From: Candidatus Dormiibacterota bacterium
GTDB taxonomy: Bacteria; Chloroflexota; Dormibacteria; Aeolococcales; Aeolococcaceae
Assembly (NCBI GenBank): GCA_003135255.1
Contig: PLAX01000015.1
Coordinates: 1,295-15,474, forward strand
Direction: 5' to 3'
DNA length: 14,180 nucleotides
Shown here one piece after another: positions 1 through 6,063 of this stretch; the first letter of the stretch is position 1, and every line of letters begins with the position of its first letter. Below the pieces are notes generated by a model. That model did not search any database. It was given only the letters and a program-made list of their open reading frames with translations, and was not told the DNA's origin. The translations under genes and the position numbers were made by a program.

Positions 1-639
1 GTCACCTCCCTGGGCGCCGACCCCGGGCAGGAGGAGCGGGGCAGCCGGGGCGAGGCCACGGACCTCGGAGATGGCGGTGGCGGAGGTGGCCCCGACCACG
101 AAGCCGATCTGGGCGGCGCCGGACCAGCCCAGTGCCCGCTCCACGATCAGACGGTAGAGGGGCCGGCCATCTTGCAGCGGCGCCTCCAGGAAGTCGGCGG
201 CACCCGGGTTGCTGGTGCGGGCGAGGAGGAGGGCGGCCGTGCCAGCGCGCGCCAGGAAGGGCTCCACCGCATCCCGGCCCAGCAACGGGTTCACGGTGAC
301 GGCGTCGGCCCCCCACACGTCGAAGAGGGCCCGGGCGTACGCCTCCGCGGTGCTGCCGATGTCGCCCCGCTTGGCGTCGAGGATCAGCAGCCGGCTCTCC
401 GGCACCATCCCGCGCACCCGCTCGAGCACCCGCAGCCCCTCCGATCCGTGCTGCTCGAAGAAGGCCAGGTTGGGCTTGACCGCGACCACGTGGGGGAGCG
501 CCGCCTCCAGCATCTCGGCGCAGAAGCGCTCGAGCTCGGCGGCATCCCGGCAGCCGGTGGGGTCGAGGCCGAGGCAGAGGGCGGACCCCAGCTCGCGACC
601 GGCGGCGGCCAGGCGGACGGCGAAGGGCTCGCGGCTCAC
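1..639 (-). CDS. pyrF: orotidine 5'-phosphate decarboxylase, type 2 (PyrF), 3' end cut by window edge
   Basis: Catalyses decarboxylation of OMP to UMP, the last step of de novo pyrimidine synthesis, in the cytoplasm. The 213 visible residues carry the family's catalytic Asp-x-Lys-x-x-Asp block as LDAKRGDIG (D88, K90, D93), the VKPN strand (K55 region), and a C-terminal PGVGAQGGD phosphate-binding loop that is still intact where the window ends. Type-2 enzymes are around 270 residues, so roughly the last fifth is missing. The start is GTG at 639, which overlaps the TGA of the upstream zinc-ribbon gene as GTGA; this fits translational coupling and gives the expected N-terminus (VSREPFAVRLAAAGRELGSAL). 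A second open frame on the same strand covers this stretch but is an Arg/Pro/Gly-rich shadow. The identification is secure from motifs; the partial state is only a window effect. Confidence 0.95.
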   Translation of the reverse strand, partial: MSREPFAVRLAAAGRELGSALCLGLDPTGCRDAAELERFCAEMLEAALPHVVAVKPNLAFFEQHGSEGLRVLERVRGMVPESRLLILDAKRGDIGSTAEAYARALFDVWGADAVTVNPLLGRDAVEPFLARAGTAALLLARTSNPGAADFLEAPLQDGRPLYRLIVERALGWSGAAQIGFVVGATSATAISEVRGLAPAAPLLLPGVGAQGGD

Positions 640-833
640 CAGACGTCGCGGGCCGTGCTGGGCTGGATCGCTCCCTGGTCGGCCCGCGGAGCGTAGGGGA
701 CGTCGATCCGATCCTTCTCGGTGGAGGCACAGAGGGGGCAGACACGCGCCATCCGGCCGTCGAGGATCACCGCGGCCAACCGGTAGATGGGAGTTGGACG
801 GCCGCAGTTGTCACACGGGTCGAGGACGGCCAC
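636..833 (-). CDS. small zinc-ribbon protein, 65 aa
   Basis: Function unknown. Two CxxC knuckles (C7-x2-C10 and C32-x2-C35) are spaced as in a zinc ribbon, so it probably binds one Zn ion. The remaining C-terminal 25 residues are polar and have no recognisable motif. The start is GTG at 833, preceded by a strong AGGAGG Shine-Dalgarno at 841-846 with a 7-nt gap. The stop overlaps the pyrF start by 4 bp, so the two are almost certainly co-transcribed. Such mini-ribbons may act in protein-protein or nucleic-acid contacts; no specific role can be inferred. The gene is well supported by its ribosome-binding site, cysteine pairs and coupling despite its size. Confidence 0.8.
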   Translation of the reverse strand: MAVLDPCDNCGRPTPIYRLAAVILDGRMARVCPLCASTEKDRIDVPYAPRADQGAIQPSTARDVW

Positions 834-1077
834 GGTCTCGCCTCCTCATGGTGGTTCTGCGCGGAGTGGTCGAGTTTGATTCTGCCAGATTGGCGACCTC
901 CTCCCCACCCCCGCCGCTCTCCGACAGGAGGACACGGTGGCGCTCGCGCGAATCGGCGGCTCAGACCGCGCCGGGGCCGGACGCGGTCTACGCGCCGGTC
1001 TCCGAGCGACATCGACCGTCCCCTCCGGGCATGAGCCGTCGATCAGGCTCCGCCCGGTGCGGATCGCCTCGGGCCGG

Positions 1078-1092
1078 GACCGACGCCCGGTC
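1078..1092 (-). terminator. weak hairpin downstream of the pilin gene
   Basis: GACCG and CGGTC arms enclose a 5-nt loop, starting 21 nt after the pilin stop. A competing pairing (CCGGG/CCCGG, 1074-1090) overlaps it. There is no U-tract. The remainder of the 279-bp gap 834-1112 shows no convincing gene, only the Shine-Dalgarno of the zinc-ribbon gene at 841-846. A 6-bp inverted repeat (ACCTGA-CC-TCAGGT, 1105-1118) spans the pilin stop codon. Confidence 0.25.
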
Positions 1093-1112
1093 GCGACTCC
1101 GGCGACCTGACC

Positions 1113-1355
1113 TCAGGTGCCGATGGCGCTGCTGACGTTGGAGAAGGCGTTCTTGACCTGCTTCCCCAACGTGGTGAGGATGAGCACCACCACGACGGCG
1201 ATCAGCACGAGGATCAGGGCGTACTCGACCATGCCCTGTCCCTGCTCACGATGGGAGAGGCCGCGGTCCAGGGGACGACGTGCCACCTCTCGAAGCTCGA
1301 GGTACGCCGAGGTGATCCGGGTCAGGAGTTCTCCGGGCCAGTTCCACGAATTCAT
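1113..1355 (-). CDS. Flp/Fap-type (type IVb) prepilin, 80 aa
   Basis: Predicted major pilin of the Tad/Flp type IVb pilus family, exported after prepilin peptidase cleavage. The signature is REQGQGMVEYALILVLIAVV: a charged leader, a cleavage-site Gly (G39), then Glu and Tyr at mature positions 5 and 6 (E44, Y45), followed by one hydrophobic helix to about residue 61 and a short polar tail. The mature peptide would be about 41 residues, typical of Flp pilins. The 39-residue leader is rather long. The start is ATG at 1355; longer in-frame reading extends into the kinase gene and is not needed. A clear Shine-Dalgarno is lacking. It lies 34 bp after the histidine-kinase stop on the same strand, so it may be the third gene of the two-component operon. 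No tad assembly genes are visible here. Confidence 0.85.
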   Translation of the reverse strand: MNSWNWPGELLTRITSAYLELREVARRPLDRGLSHREQGQGMVEYALILVLIAVVVVLILTTLGKQVKNAFSNVSSAIGT

Positions 1356-1389
1356 TCCCAGAGGGTGACCTCGGAGTCTGCACGGAACC

Positions 1390-2448
1390 CTAATTCGGTG
1401 TGACGGGGAGTCTGACAACCGTTCGCAGACCGCCGATCGGATGTTCCAGATTGATGGTGCCCCCGTGTTCAGCGGCGATGGCGAGAGCGATCGACAGCCC
1501 CAGGCCCGTTCCCCCGCTCCGGGCGGGAAGCCGGTCACCTCTCCTCAGCTGCTCGATGGAGGCCGGGCGATCCCCCTCCGCGAAACCCCCGCCGTCATCC
1601 TCGATCCCGACCACGCAGGTCCGGCGGTCCAGGCGCGCGGAGACGGAGATGCGGCTCTTGGCATGCCTCAGTGAGTTCTCCACGAGGTTGTCGAAGAGGC
1701 GACCAAGGAGCACCGCGTCACCGGAGAGCTCGGCACCACTCTCCCGCTCCACCTCCAGGGCCACCCGGGCACGTTCGGCCGGCGCGCGCCAGCGGTCGTA
1801 CAGCTCCTCCATCACGTCGTCCATCGAGAGCGGGGCCCGGCGGACCACGAGCGCCTTGGCGTCCTTGCGCGCAAGGAGCAGCAGACCCTCCGTCAACACG
1901 CTGAGCCGGACCGCCTGGTCGCGGATCTGCTCCAGGCTCGCGACGTACCTCTCGCTCTCCCGCGGGTGCCGCAGGGTCACGTCCACAGCCACCCGAATGG
2001 CGCTGAGCGGCGAGTTGAGCTCGTGGGCGGCCTCCGAGGTGAACTGGGTGAGGCTCGCGATGAGCGCCTCCCTCTCGGCACCGACGCGACCCAGGGCATT
2101 GACGGCGACAGTTCCGAAGACGGTCACCACGGCGACGGCGATGAACTGGAAGTCCGCGGTGAGCGCCGGCCACTGGCCGGTGATCTCGAGCACGGCCGGC
2201 TGGGTCAGGGCGACGGCCGCGATGAGCAGGGTCGGCCACGGGGGAAGCAGCCAGATGGCGGCGACCAGACCGAGGAGCATGAGCCCGCCGAAGGTCTCGT
2301 CCGGCTGCGTGACGAACTCGAGGACCGTGATCACGGTCATCAGCGCGAGGATCGCGAGGACCAGCCCGACCACGCGGCGGGTCCCGTGTACCGGGCGGGC
2401 ACGGGCGAAGACGGCCGACAGCGGCGCCGGGCGACGTGGGTCAGACAC
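1390..2448 (-). CDS. membrane sensor histidine kinase
   Basis: Autophosphorylating sensor of a two-component system, paired with the response regulator just upstream. About three to four hydrophobic helices occupy residues 25-120 with only short loops, so the sensor seems to be membrane-embedded rather than a large external domain. The HisKA phospho-acceptor region follows (FTSEAAHELNSPLSAIR, H142), then the HATPase_c domain with N-box LFDNLVENSLRHA (about 251-263), G1 box GIEDDGGGF (281-289) and G2 box GTGLGLSIA (about 313-321). The H-box has Asn in place of the usual Arg of HELR(T/S)PL. I chose the GTG at 2448 (352 aa): it has GGAG 7 nt upstream and overlaps the regulator stop by 8 bp. A GTG at 2475 is also open but has no better ribosome-binding site. 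Signal unknown. Confidence 0.92.
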   Translation of the reverse strand: MSDPRRPAPLSAVFARARPVHGTRRVVGLVLAILALMTVITVLEFVTQPDETFGGLMLLGLVAAIWLLPPWPTLLIAAVALTQPAVLEITGQWPALTADFQFIAVAVVTVFGTVAVNALGRVGAEREALIASLTQFTSEAAHELNSPLSAIRVAVDVTLRHPRESERYVASLEQIRDQAVRLSVLTEGLLLLARKDAKALVVRRAPLSMDDVMEELYDRWRAPAERARVALEVERESGAELSGDAVLLGRLFDNLVENSLRHAKSRISVSARLDRRTCVVGIEDDGGGFAEGDRPASIEQLRRGDRLPARSGGTGLGLSIALAIAAEHGGTINLEHPIGGLRTVVRLPVTPN

Positions 2449-3115
2449 CTTCCAACTCCAGGCGGTATCCGACACCGCGGACGCTGAGGATGCGCACTCC
2501 GGACCCGGCGCGAGCCAGCTTGGTCCGCAGCCGGCTCATGTACACGTCGACAAGTCCGGAGTTCGGCGTGCTCTCGTAGCTCCAGGCGCGGTCCACGAGC
2601 TGCTCGTCGGTCACGACCCGCCCGGCATGCTGGGCAAGCAGCGCCAGCAGGTCAAACTCCTTGCGGGTCAGGGCCATTGGGACACCGCTCACCGCCGCGA
2701 CGCGGGCCATCTCGTCGATGAGGAGGTCCGAGAGGGTGGTGTTGCGCATCCCATTCTCCCGGCGCGAGCGAGCGCGGATCCGGGCCAGCAGCTCGGCGAA
2801 CGCGTACGGCTTGGTCAGGTAGTCGTCAGCCCCGGAGTCGAGACCCGACACACGGTCGGGGATCGCCGAGAGGGCGGTGAGCATGATGACCCAGCTGGTG
2901 ACGCGCATCTCTCGGAGACTGCGGCAGACAGCAAAGCCGTCGGGGCCGTCGGGAAGCATCACGTCCAGGATGACGGCGTCGTAGCCGTTGGCCTGCGCCC
3001 GCTCGATGGCATCCCTGCCGTTGTGGACGACATCGGCGGGAATGCCGGCCTCGGCGAGACCCCAGCGCAGAGTTTCCGCCGCCTCCTTCTCGTCCTCCAC
3101 GACCAGGACCTTCAC
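2441..3115 (-). CDS. OmpR/PhoB-family response regulator
   Basis: DNA-binding response regulator, 224 aa. The receiver domain (1-115) has the acidic pocket E7/D8, phospho-acceptor D51 (ILDVMLPDG), switch T80 and K102 (TKPYAF). The winged-helix effector domain (about 130-222) ends with the family hallmark RGVGYRLE. The start is GTG at 3115, giving the canonical MKVLVVEDE N-terminus. There is no Shine-Dalgarno, but GATAAT lies exactly 6 nt before the GTG, suggesting a leaderless mRNA. The frame stays open upstream to 3343 but that part is non-coding in character and would run into the divergent ABC gene. It is co-transcribed with the kinase and likely the pilin. The divergent ABC exporter is a plausible target, by position only. 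Confidence 0.93.
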   Translation of the reverse strand: MKVLVVEDEKEAAETLRWGLAEAGIPADVVHNGRDAIERAQANGYDAVILDVMLPDGPDGFAVCRSLREMRVTSWVIMLTALSAIPDRVSGLDSGADDYLTKPYAFAELLARIRARSRRENGMRNTTLSDLLIDEMARVAAVSGVPMALTRKEFDLLALLAQHAGRVVTDEQLVDRAWSYESTPNSGLVDVYMSRLRTKLARAGSGVRILSVRGVGYRLELEGV

Positions 3116-3121
3116 GCGGCG

Positions 3122-3127
3122 ATTATC
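3122..3127 (-). promoter_or_regulatory. candidate -10 element of the response-regulator operon (leaderless)
   Basis: Minus-strand GATAAT occurs with 6 nt between it and the GTG start at 3115. That spacing would place transcription start at or within a base or two of the start codon. No recognisable -35 hexamer is found at 16-18 bp. The absence of a Shine-Dalgarno for this gene supports a leaderless reading. Confidence 0.4.
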
Positions 3128-3136
3128 GACCCGCCC

Positions 3137-3166
3137 CGTCTCGCGGGGAGCTTCTCCACGGAGACG
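3137..3166. promoter_or_regulatory. nested dyad upstream of the response regulator
   Basis: Outer arms CGTCTC (3137-3142) and GAGACG (3161-3166) enclose an inner GGAG-CTT-CTCC (3147-3157). It sits where a -35 region or upstream activator site for the regulator promoter would be, in the gap shared with the divergent ABC exporter. An operator for the regulator itself is a reasonable guess; DNA cruciform or chance cannot be excluded in GC-rich DNA. Confidence 0.35.
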
Positions 3167-3173
3167 TCGCTCC

Positions 3174-3188
3174 CCGGTGAGCCACCGG
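3174..3188. promoter_or_regulatory. perfect short dyad in the divergent regulator/ABC gap
   Basis: CCGGTG-AGC-CACCGG is a perfect inverted repeat with 6-bp arms and a 3-nt centre, 121 bp before the ABC ATPase start and 59 bp before the regulator start. It is a candidate protein-binding site; nothing else in the gap 3116-3308 is clear. Confidence 0.3.
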
Positions 3189-3308
3189 CGACATCCGCGG
3201 GGCGCTCTGGACCGGTGCAGCTCGAGCCTCCTCTCCCCTACCATCCGGGACCGCCACCCGAGGACGCGGGGGGCCGGACCATGGGAACGGTACGTCCGCG
3301 GGGATGGA

Positions 3309-4232
3309 ATGCCTGCTGTCGTCGACGTCCAGCACCTGCGCAAGGCCTACGGCGGCGTGCTCGCCGTGGACGACCTCTCACTGGAGGTCGAGGAGGGGGA
3401 GATCTTTGGCCTGCTCGGGCCCAACGGCGCCGGCAAGACGACCACGGTGGAGTGCATGGAGGGGCTGCGCCACCCCGATGAGGGCCAGATCCGGGTCCTG
3501 GGGCTGGATCCCTCTCGGGAGCCCCGCGAGCTGCGCCGGCGCATCGGCTGCCAGCTTCAGCAGGCGGCGCTGCCCGACCGGATCCGGGTCTGGGAGGCGC
3601 TGGACCTCTTCGCCGCCCTCGCGCCCCAGGCGGCCCCGTGGCGTGTGGTCCTTGAGCGCTGGGGGCTGGAGGGAAGGGGCAGAGCGGCCTTCTCCAGCCT
3701 CTCCGGCGGCGAGCAGCAGCGACTCTTCGTCGCCCTGGCGCTCATCAATCAACCTCAGGTGGTCTTCCTCGACGAGCTGACCCAGGGTCTGGACCCGGCC
3801 GCGCGCCGGGTGGCCTGGGACCTGGTCCGGTCAGTTCGGGATCGTGGCGCCACCGTCATCCTGGTGACCCATTTCATGGAGGAGGCACAGCAGCTCTGCG
3901 ACCGCGTCGCCGTGGTTCACCGGGGCAGGGTCGCGGCGGTGGACTCTCCCCAGGGACTGATCAGCCGCTATGGCGGTGGCGTGCGCGTGGTGTTCTCGAC
4001 CCCCGCTCACCAGGATGCCGACTGGCTGAGGCGTGTCCCGCACGTGAGCGGTGTCGCCCGCCACGGCCCCCGGGTGGAGGTCTCGGGCGACGGTCCCCTG
4101 CTCGCCCACCTCGGCGCCGCCCTCATCGCTCACGGGATGGAGCCGGCCGACCTGCGTCTCGAGCAGCCGACTCTCGAGGACGTCTTCCTGCGCATCACCC
4201 AGGCTCCGGGCGGAGTCCCGCCTGAGCGGTGA
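3309..4232 (+). CDS. ABC exporter ATP-binding protein (DrrA/CcmA-like)
   Basis: Cytoplasmic ATPase of an ABC-2 type exporter, 307 aa. Visible motifs in order: Walker A GPNGAGKT (37-44), Q-loop Gln at about 82, signature LSGGEQQR (131-138), Walker B VVFLDE (151-156) followed by LTQGLD, and switch His (LVTHFMEEA, H188). The usual Pro of the FLDEPT motif is Leu here (FLDELT), a tolerated but unusual change. The C-terminal ~80 residues match the extra domain of DrrA-like proteins, ending with the LEDVFL motif. The start is ATG at 3309 with GGGGA about 5 nt upstream; the frame is open further upstream but that part overlaps the divergent promoter gap. It overlaps the permease start by 4 bp. Substrate unknown: antibiotic, lipid or polysaccharide export are all possible. 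Confidence 0.93.
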   Translation: MPAVVDVQHLRKAYGGVLAVDDLSLEVEEGEIFGLLGPNGAGKTTTVECMEGLRHPDEGQIRVLGLDPSREPRELRRRIGCQLQQAALPDRIRVWEALDLFAALAPQAAPWRVVLERWGLEGRGRAAFSSLSGGEQQRLFVALALINQPQVVFLDELTQGLDPAARRVAWDLVRSVRDRGATVILVTHFMEEAQQLCDRVAVVHRGRVAAVDSPQGLISRYGGGVRVVFSTPAHQDADWLRRVPHVSGVARHGPRVEVSGDGPLLAHLGAALIAHGMEPADLRLEQPTLEDVFLRITQAPGGVPPER

Positions 4233-4969
4233 GACCTCCGCTCTTCGCGAAGCTGACCTGGCTGGAGGCCAAGCTCTTCCTCCGGGAACCGCTGGCGGTG
4301 GGATTCACCATCGCCTACCCGCTGGTGGTGATGTTCGTCATCGCCGGGGTGTTCAACCGTCCGGGAGAGGAGATCCGCGGTGTCGGCGGTGCCGAGTACT
4401 ACGTGGTCAGCAACATCGCGGTCGTCATCGCTGCGATGGGCCTCATCGCCCTCCCCCCCCACGCCGCGTCCTACTTCGAGCGCGGCGTCATGCGCCGGCT
4501 CCGCGCCTCGTCGGTGCCGGCGACGGCAGTGCTCCTGGCCCAGTCGGCCGTCTGCTTCGGAGTGGCAATCGCAGCCACGGTCGTGCTGCTGGGCGCGGCC
4601 CGTCCCGCCTATCCCTACCCGGTCCCCCAGTCGGTGCCCGGGGTGGTCCTCGGCTTCGTGGTCGGTCTGATCAGCTTCCTCGCCCTGGGACTGCTGATCG
4701 CCGCCCTCTTCCCCACCACGCGCTCAGCGCAGAGCGTCGGCCTGGTCCTCTTCTTCCCCCTCTACCTCATCTCGGGTGCCGCCCCTCCCCTCTCCGTCCT
4801 TCCCAGCGCCATGAGGCTGGCGGCGGACTTCGATCCGCTCAAGTACGCGGTACGAGCCCTTCAGGACCCCTGGTTCGGCTACGGCATCACCGTGACCAAC
4901 CTGGTGGTTCTGGCCGCGATCGGCGTCGTCAGCGGGCTGGGGGCCGCGCTCGTCTTCCGGCGCCGCTGA
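4229..4969 (+). CDS. ABC-2 type exporter permease
   Basis: Membrane partner of the preceding ATPase, 246 aa, the usual size for this family. About six transmembrane segments are visible: roughly residues 23-42, 60-78, 99-120, 137-160, 168-188 and 222-242. The short cytosolic RRLRASSVP stretch after the second helix is the typical ABC-2 coupling region, and the family's late LSVLPSAMRLAADFDPLKYAVRAL region is present. The GTG start at 4229 overlaps the ATPase stop as GTGA, so translation is coupled and the two form a transporter of two half-units, probably (ATPase)2(permease)2. Nothing identifies the cargo. The proximity of a divergent two-component system suggests stress- or drug-responsive expression, which is inference. 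Confidence 0.9.
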   Translation: MRPPLFAKLTWLEAKLFLREPLAVGFTIAYPLVVMFVIAGVFNRPGEEIRGVGGAEYYVVSNIAVVIAAMGLIALPPHAASYFERGVMRRLRASSVPATAVLLAQSAVCFGVAIAATVVLLGAARPAYPYPVPQSVPGVVLGFVVGLISFLALGLLIAALFPTTRSAQSVGLVLFFPLYLISGAAPPLSVLPSAMRLAADFDPLKYAVRALQDPWFGYGITVTNLVVLAAIGVVSGLGAALVFRRR

Positions 4970-5016
4970 GGCTGCCGTCGCCGGCCCCTTGCTCCTGACG
5001 CGCGCGCTCGGTGCGG

Positions 5017-5045
5017 TTGGATCTGGACGAACCGGCTGATACGAT
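5017..5045 (+). promoter_or_regulatory. sigma70-like promoter for the reductase gene
   Basis: TTGGAT (5017-5022), a 17-bp spacer, then TACGAT (5040-5045), preceded by TG in the extended -10 position. It lies about 80 bp before the reductase start. This is the best conventional promoter in the window. Confidence 0.55.
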
Positions 5046-5127
5046 CACCTCGACTGCGTGAGCAGGGGTGCGGCCTCCGCGCTGCGCCGTAAGCTCGCGA
5101 CCGGGGAGCCACCAGGGAGGCTGTGCC

Positions 5128-5979
5128 ATGAGCGCGCGGATCGCAATCCTCGGCACGGGACGGATGGGGTCGGCGATCGCACGATGCCTTGCCTCGTTCG
5201 AGCCCACACTCTGGAACCGGACCCGCTCGCGCGCCGAGCAGGTGGGCGTGGGCCGCGTCGCCGCAACCCCCGCCGACGCGGCCCGCGATGCCGACGTCGT
5301 CATTCTCAGTCTGACCGGCGCCGATGCCGTCCGAGCCGCCCTGGGTGGACCGGATGGCGCGCTGACGGCGGCGCACGGGCAGCTCTTCATCGAGATGAGC
5401 ACGTCGGGGCCCGCCGTCGTCGAGGAGCTCGCGGCGCAGCTCCACGCCTCCGGATCCGCCCTCATCGACGCGCCCATCATGGGCGCTCCGACGGTGGTGC
5501 TCCGCGGCGCGGCGGCGATCCTCGCCGGTGGTGCGCCCGATGACGTCGCACGGGCAAGGCCGGTGCTGGAGCTCCTCGGCGAGGTGCGTCACGTGGGCCC
5601 GCTGGGGAGTGGCGCCCGCCTCAAACTGGTGGCAAACAGCATGCTCGCCGTGGTCGTGTCGGCCGCCGCCGAGCTGCAGGTGGCCGGAGAGGCGGCCGGC
5701 CTGGACCCTGAACAGGTCTTCTGGGTGCTGGTCCGGCTCGCACCCGCGCTCGAGATGCGGCGCGCCGGCTACCTGCAGCGCCGCCACCAGCCGACGCTCT
5801 TCGCGGTGCGCGACCTGCTCAAAGACCTCGACCTGGCACGGGAGCTCTTTGGTCAATCAGAGGCCCAGACCCCTCTCACCGCATGCGCTCGCACCATCGT
5901 CGAGGAGGCGGCCGCCAGCGCCCCGGATCTCGAGATCACAGCCGTGATCACGCGCTACACGCCCCCGCCGGCTCGCTGA
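5128..5979 (+). CDS. NAD(P)-dependent oxidoreductase, 3-hydroxyisobutyrate dehydrogenase family
   Basis: Soluble beta-hydroxyacid dehydrogenase-type enzyme, 283 aa. The N-terminal Rossmann fold shows GTGRMG (G9, G11, G14) and WNRT (29-32) at the end of strand 2, where an Arg after Asn usually favours NADP(H). The substrate loop is EMSTSGP (89-95) and the catalytic Lys is K166 with N170 (ARLKLVANSM). A KDLDLA motif near 232-237 is also typical. The glycine-rich segment that is usually DAPVSGG is DAPIMGA here (114-120), so the substrate is probably not 3-hydroxyisobutyrate; glyoxylate or succinic-semialdehyde reductase-like or imine reductase-like activity are alternatives. The ATG at 5128 has a strong AGGGAGG 7 nt upstream. 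It appears to be a single-gene unit with its own promoter. Confidence 0.88.
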   Translation: MSARIAILGTGRMGSAIARCLASFEPTLWNRTRSRAEQVGVGRVAATPADAARDADVVILSLTGADAVRAALGGPDGALTAAHGQLFIEMSTSGPAVVEELAAQLHASGSALIDAPIMGAPTVVLRGAAAILAGGAPDDVARARPVLELLGEVRHVGPLGSGARLKLVANSMLAVVVSAAAELQVAGEAAGLDPEQVFWVLVRLAPALEMRRAGYLQRRHQPTLFAVRDLLKDLDLARELFGQSEAQTPLTACARTIVEEAAASAPDLEITAVITRYTPPPAR

Positions 5980-6063
5980 GGAGAGCGGCAGCTCGGGGGC
6001 CGGTGTACCCTGCGGCGGAGGGCCATCGTTCGCCCGTCTGCCAGTTCGGAGTGGCCACCCCGT

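Noticed and set aside
767..1012. Small open frame in the gap between the pilin and zinc-ribbon genes
   Set aside because: It overlaps the zinc-ribbon gene in another frame, is Arg/Pro-rich, and has no motif or coupling; the zinc-ribbon frame has the Shine-Dalgarno and cysteine pairs.
1356..1538. N-terminal extension of the pilin frame back to 1538
   Set aside because: It would overlap the kinase 3' end by about 150 bp and add Arg/Pro-rich sequence before a normal prepilin leader; ATG at 1355 is sufficient.
2449..2475. Earlier GTG start of the histidine kinase at 2475
   Set aside because: The GTG at 2448 has GGAG at 7 nt and a short overlap with the upstream stop; the earlier start has a longer overlap and no better ribosome-binding site.
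3239..3244. TACCAT as a -10 element for the ABC exporter
   Set aside because: No -35-like hexamer lies at a suitable distance and the match is short; not distinguishable from chance.
1400..3481. A 693-codon open frame on the plus strand opposite the kinase and regulator
   Set aside because: Composition is Arg/Ser/Pro/Ala-rich with no domain motif. It is antisense to two genes with full family motifs; such long shadows are expected in high-GC DNA.
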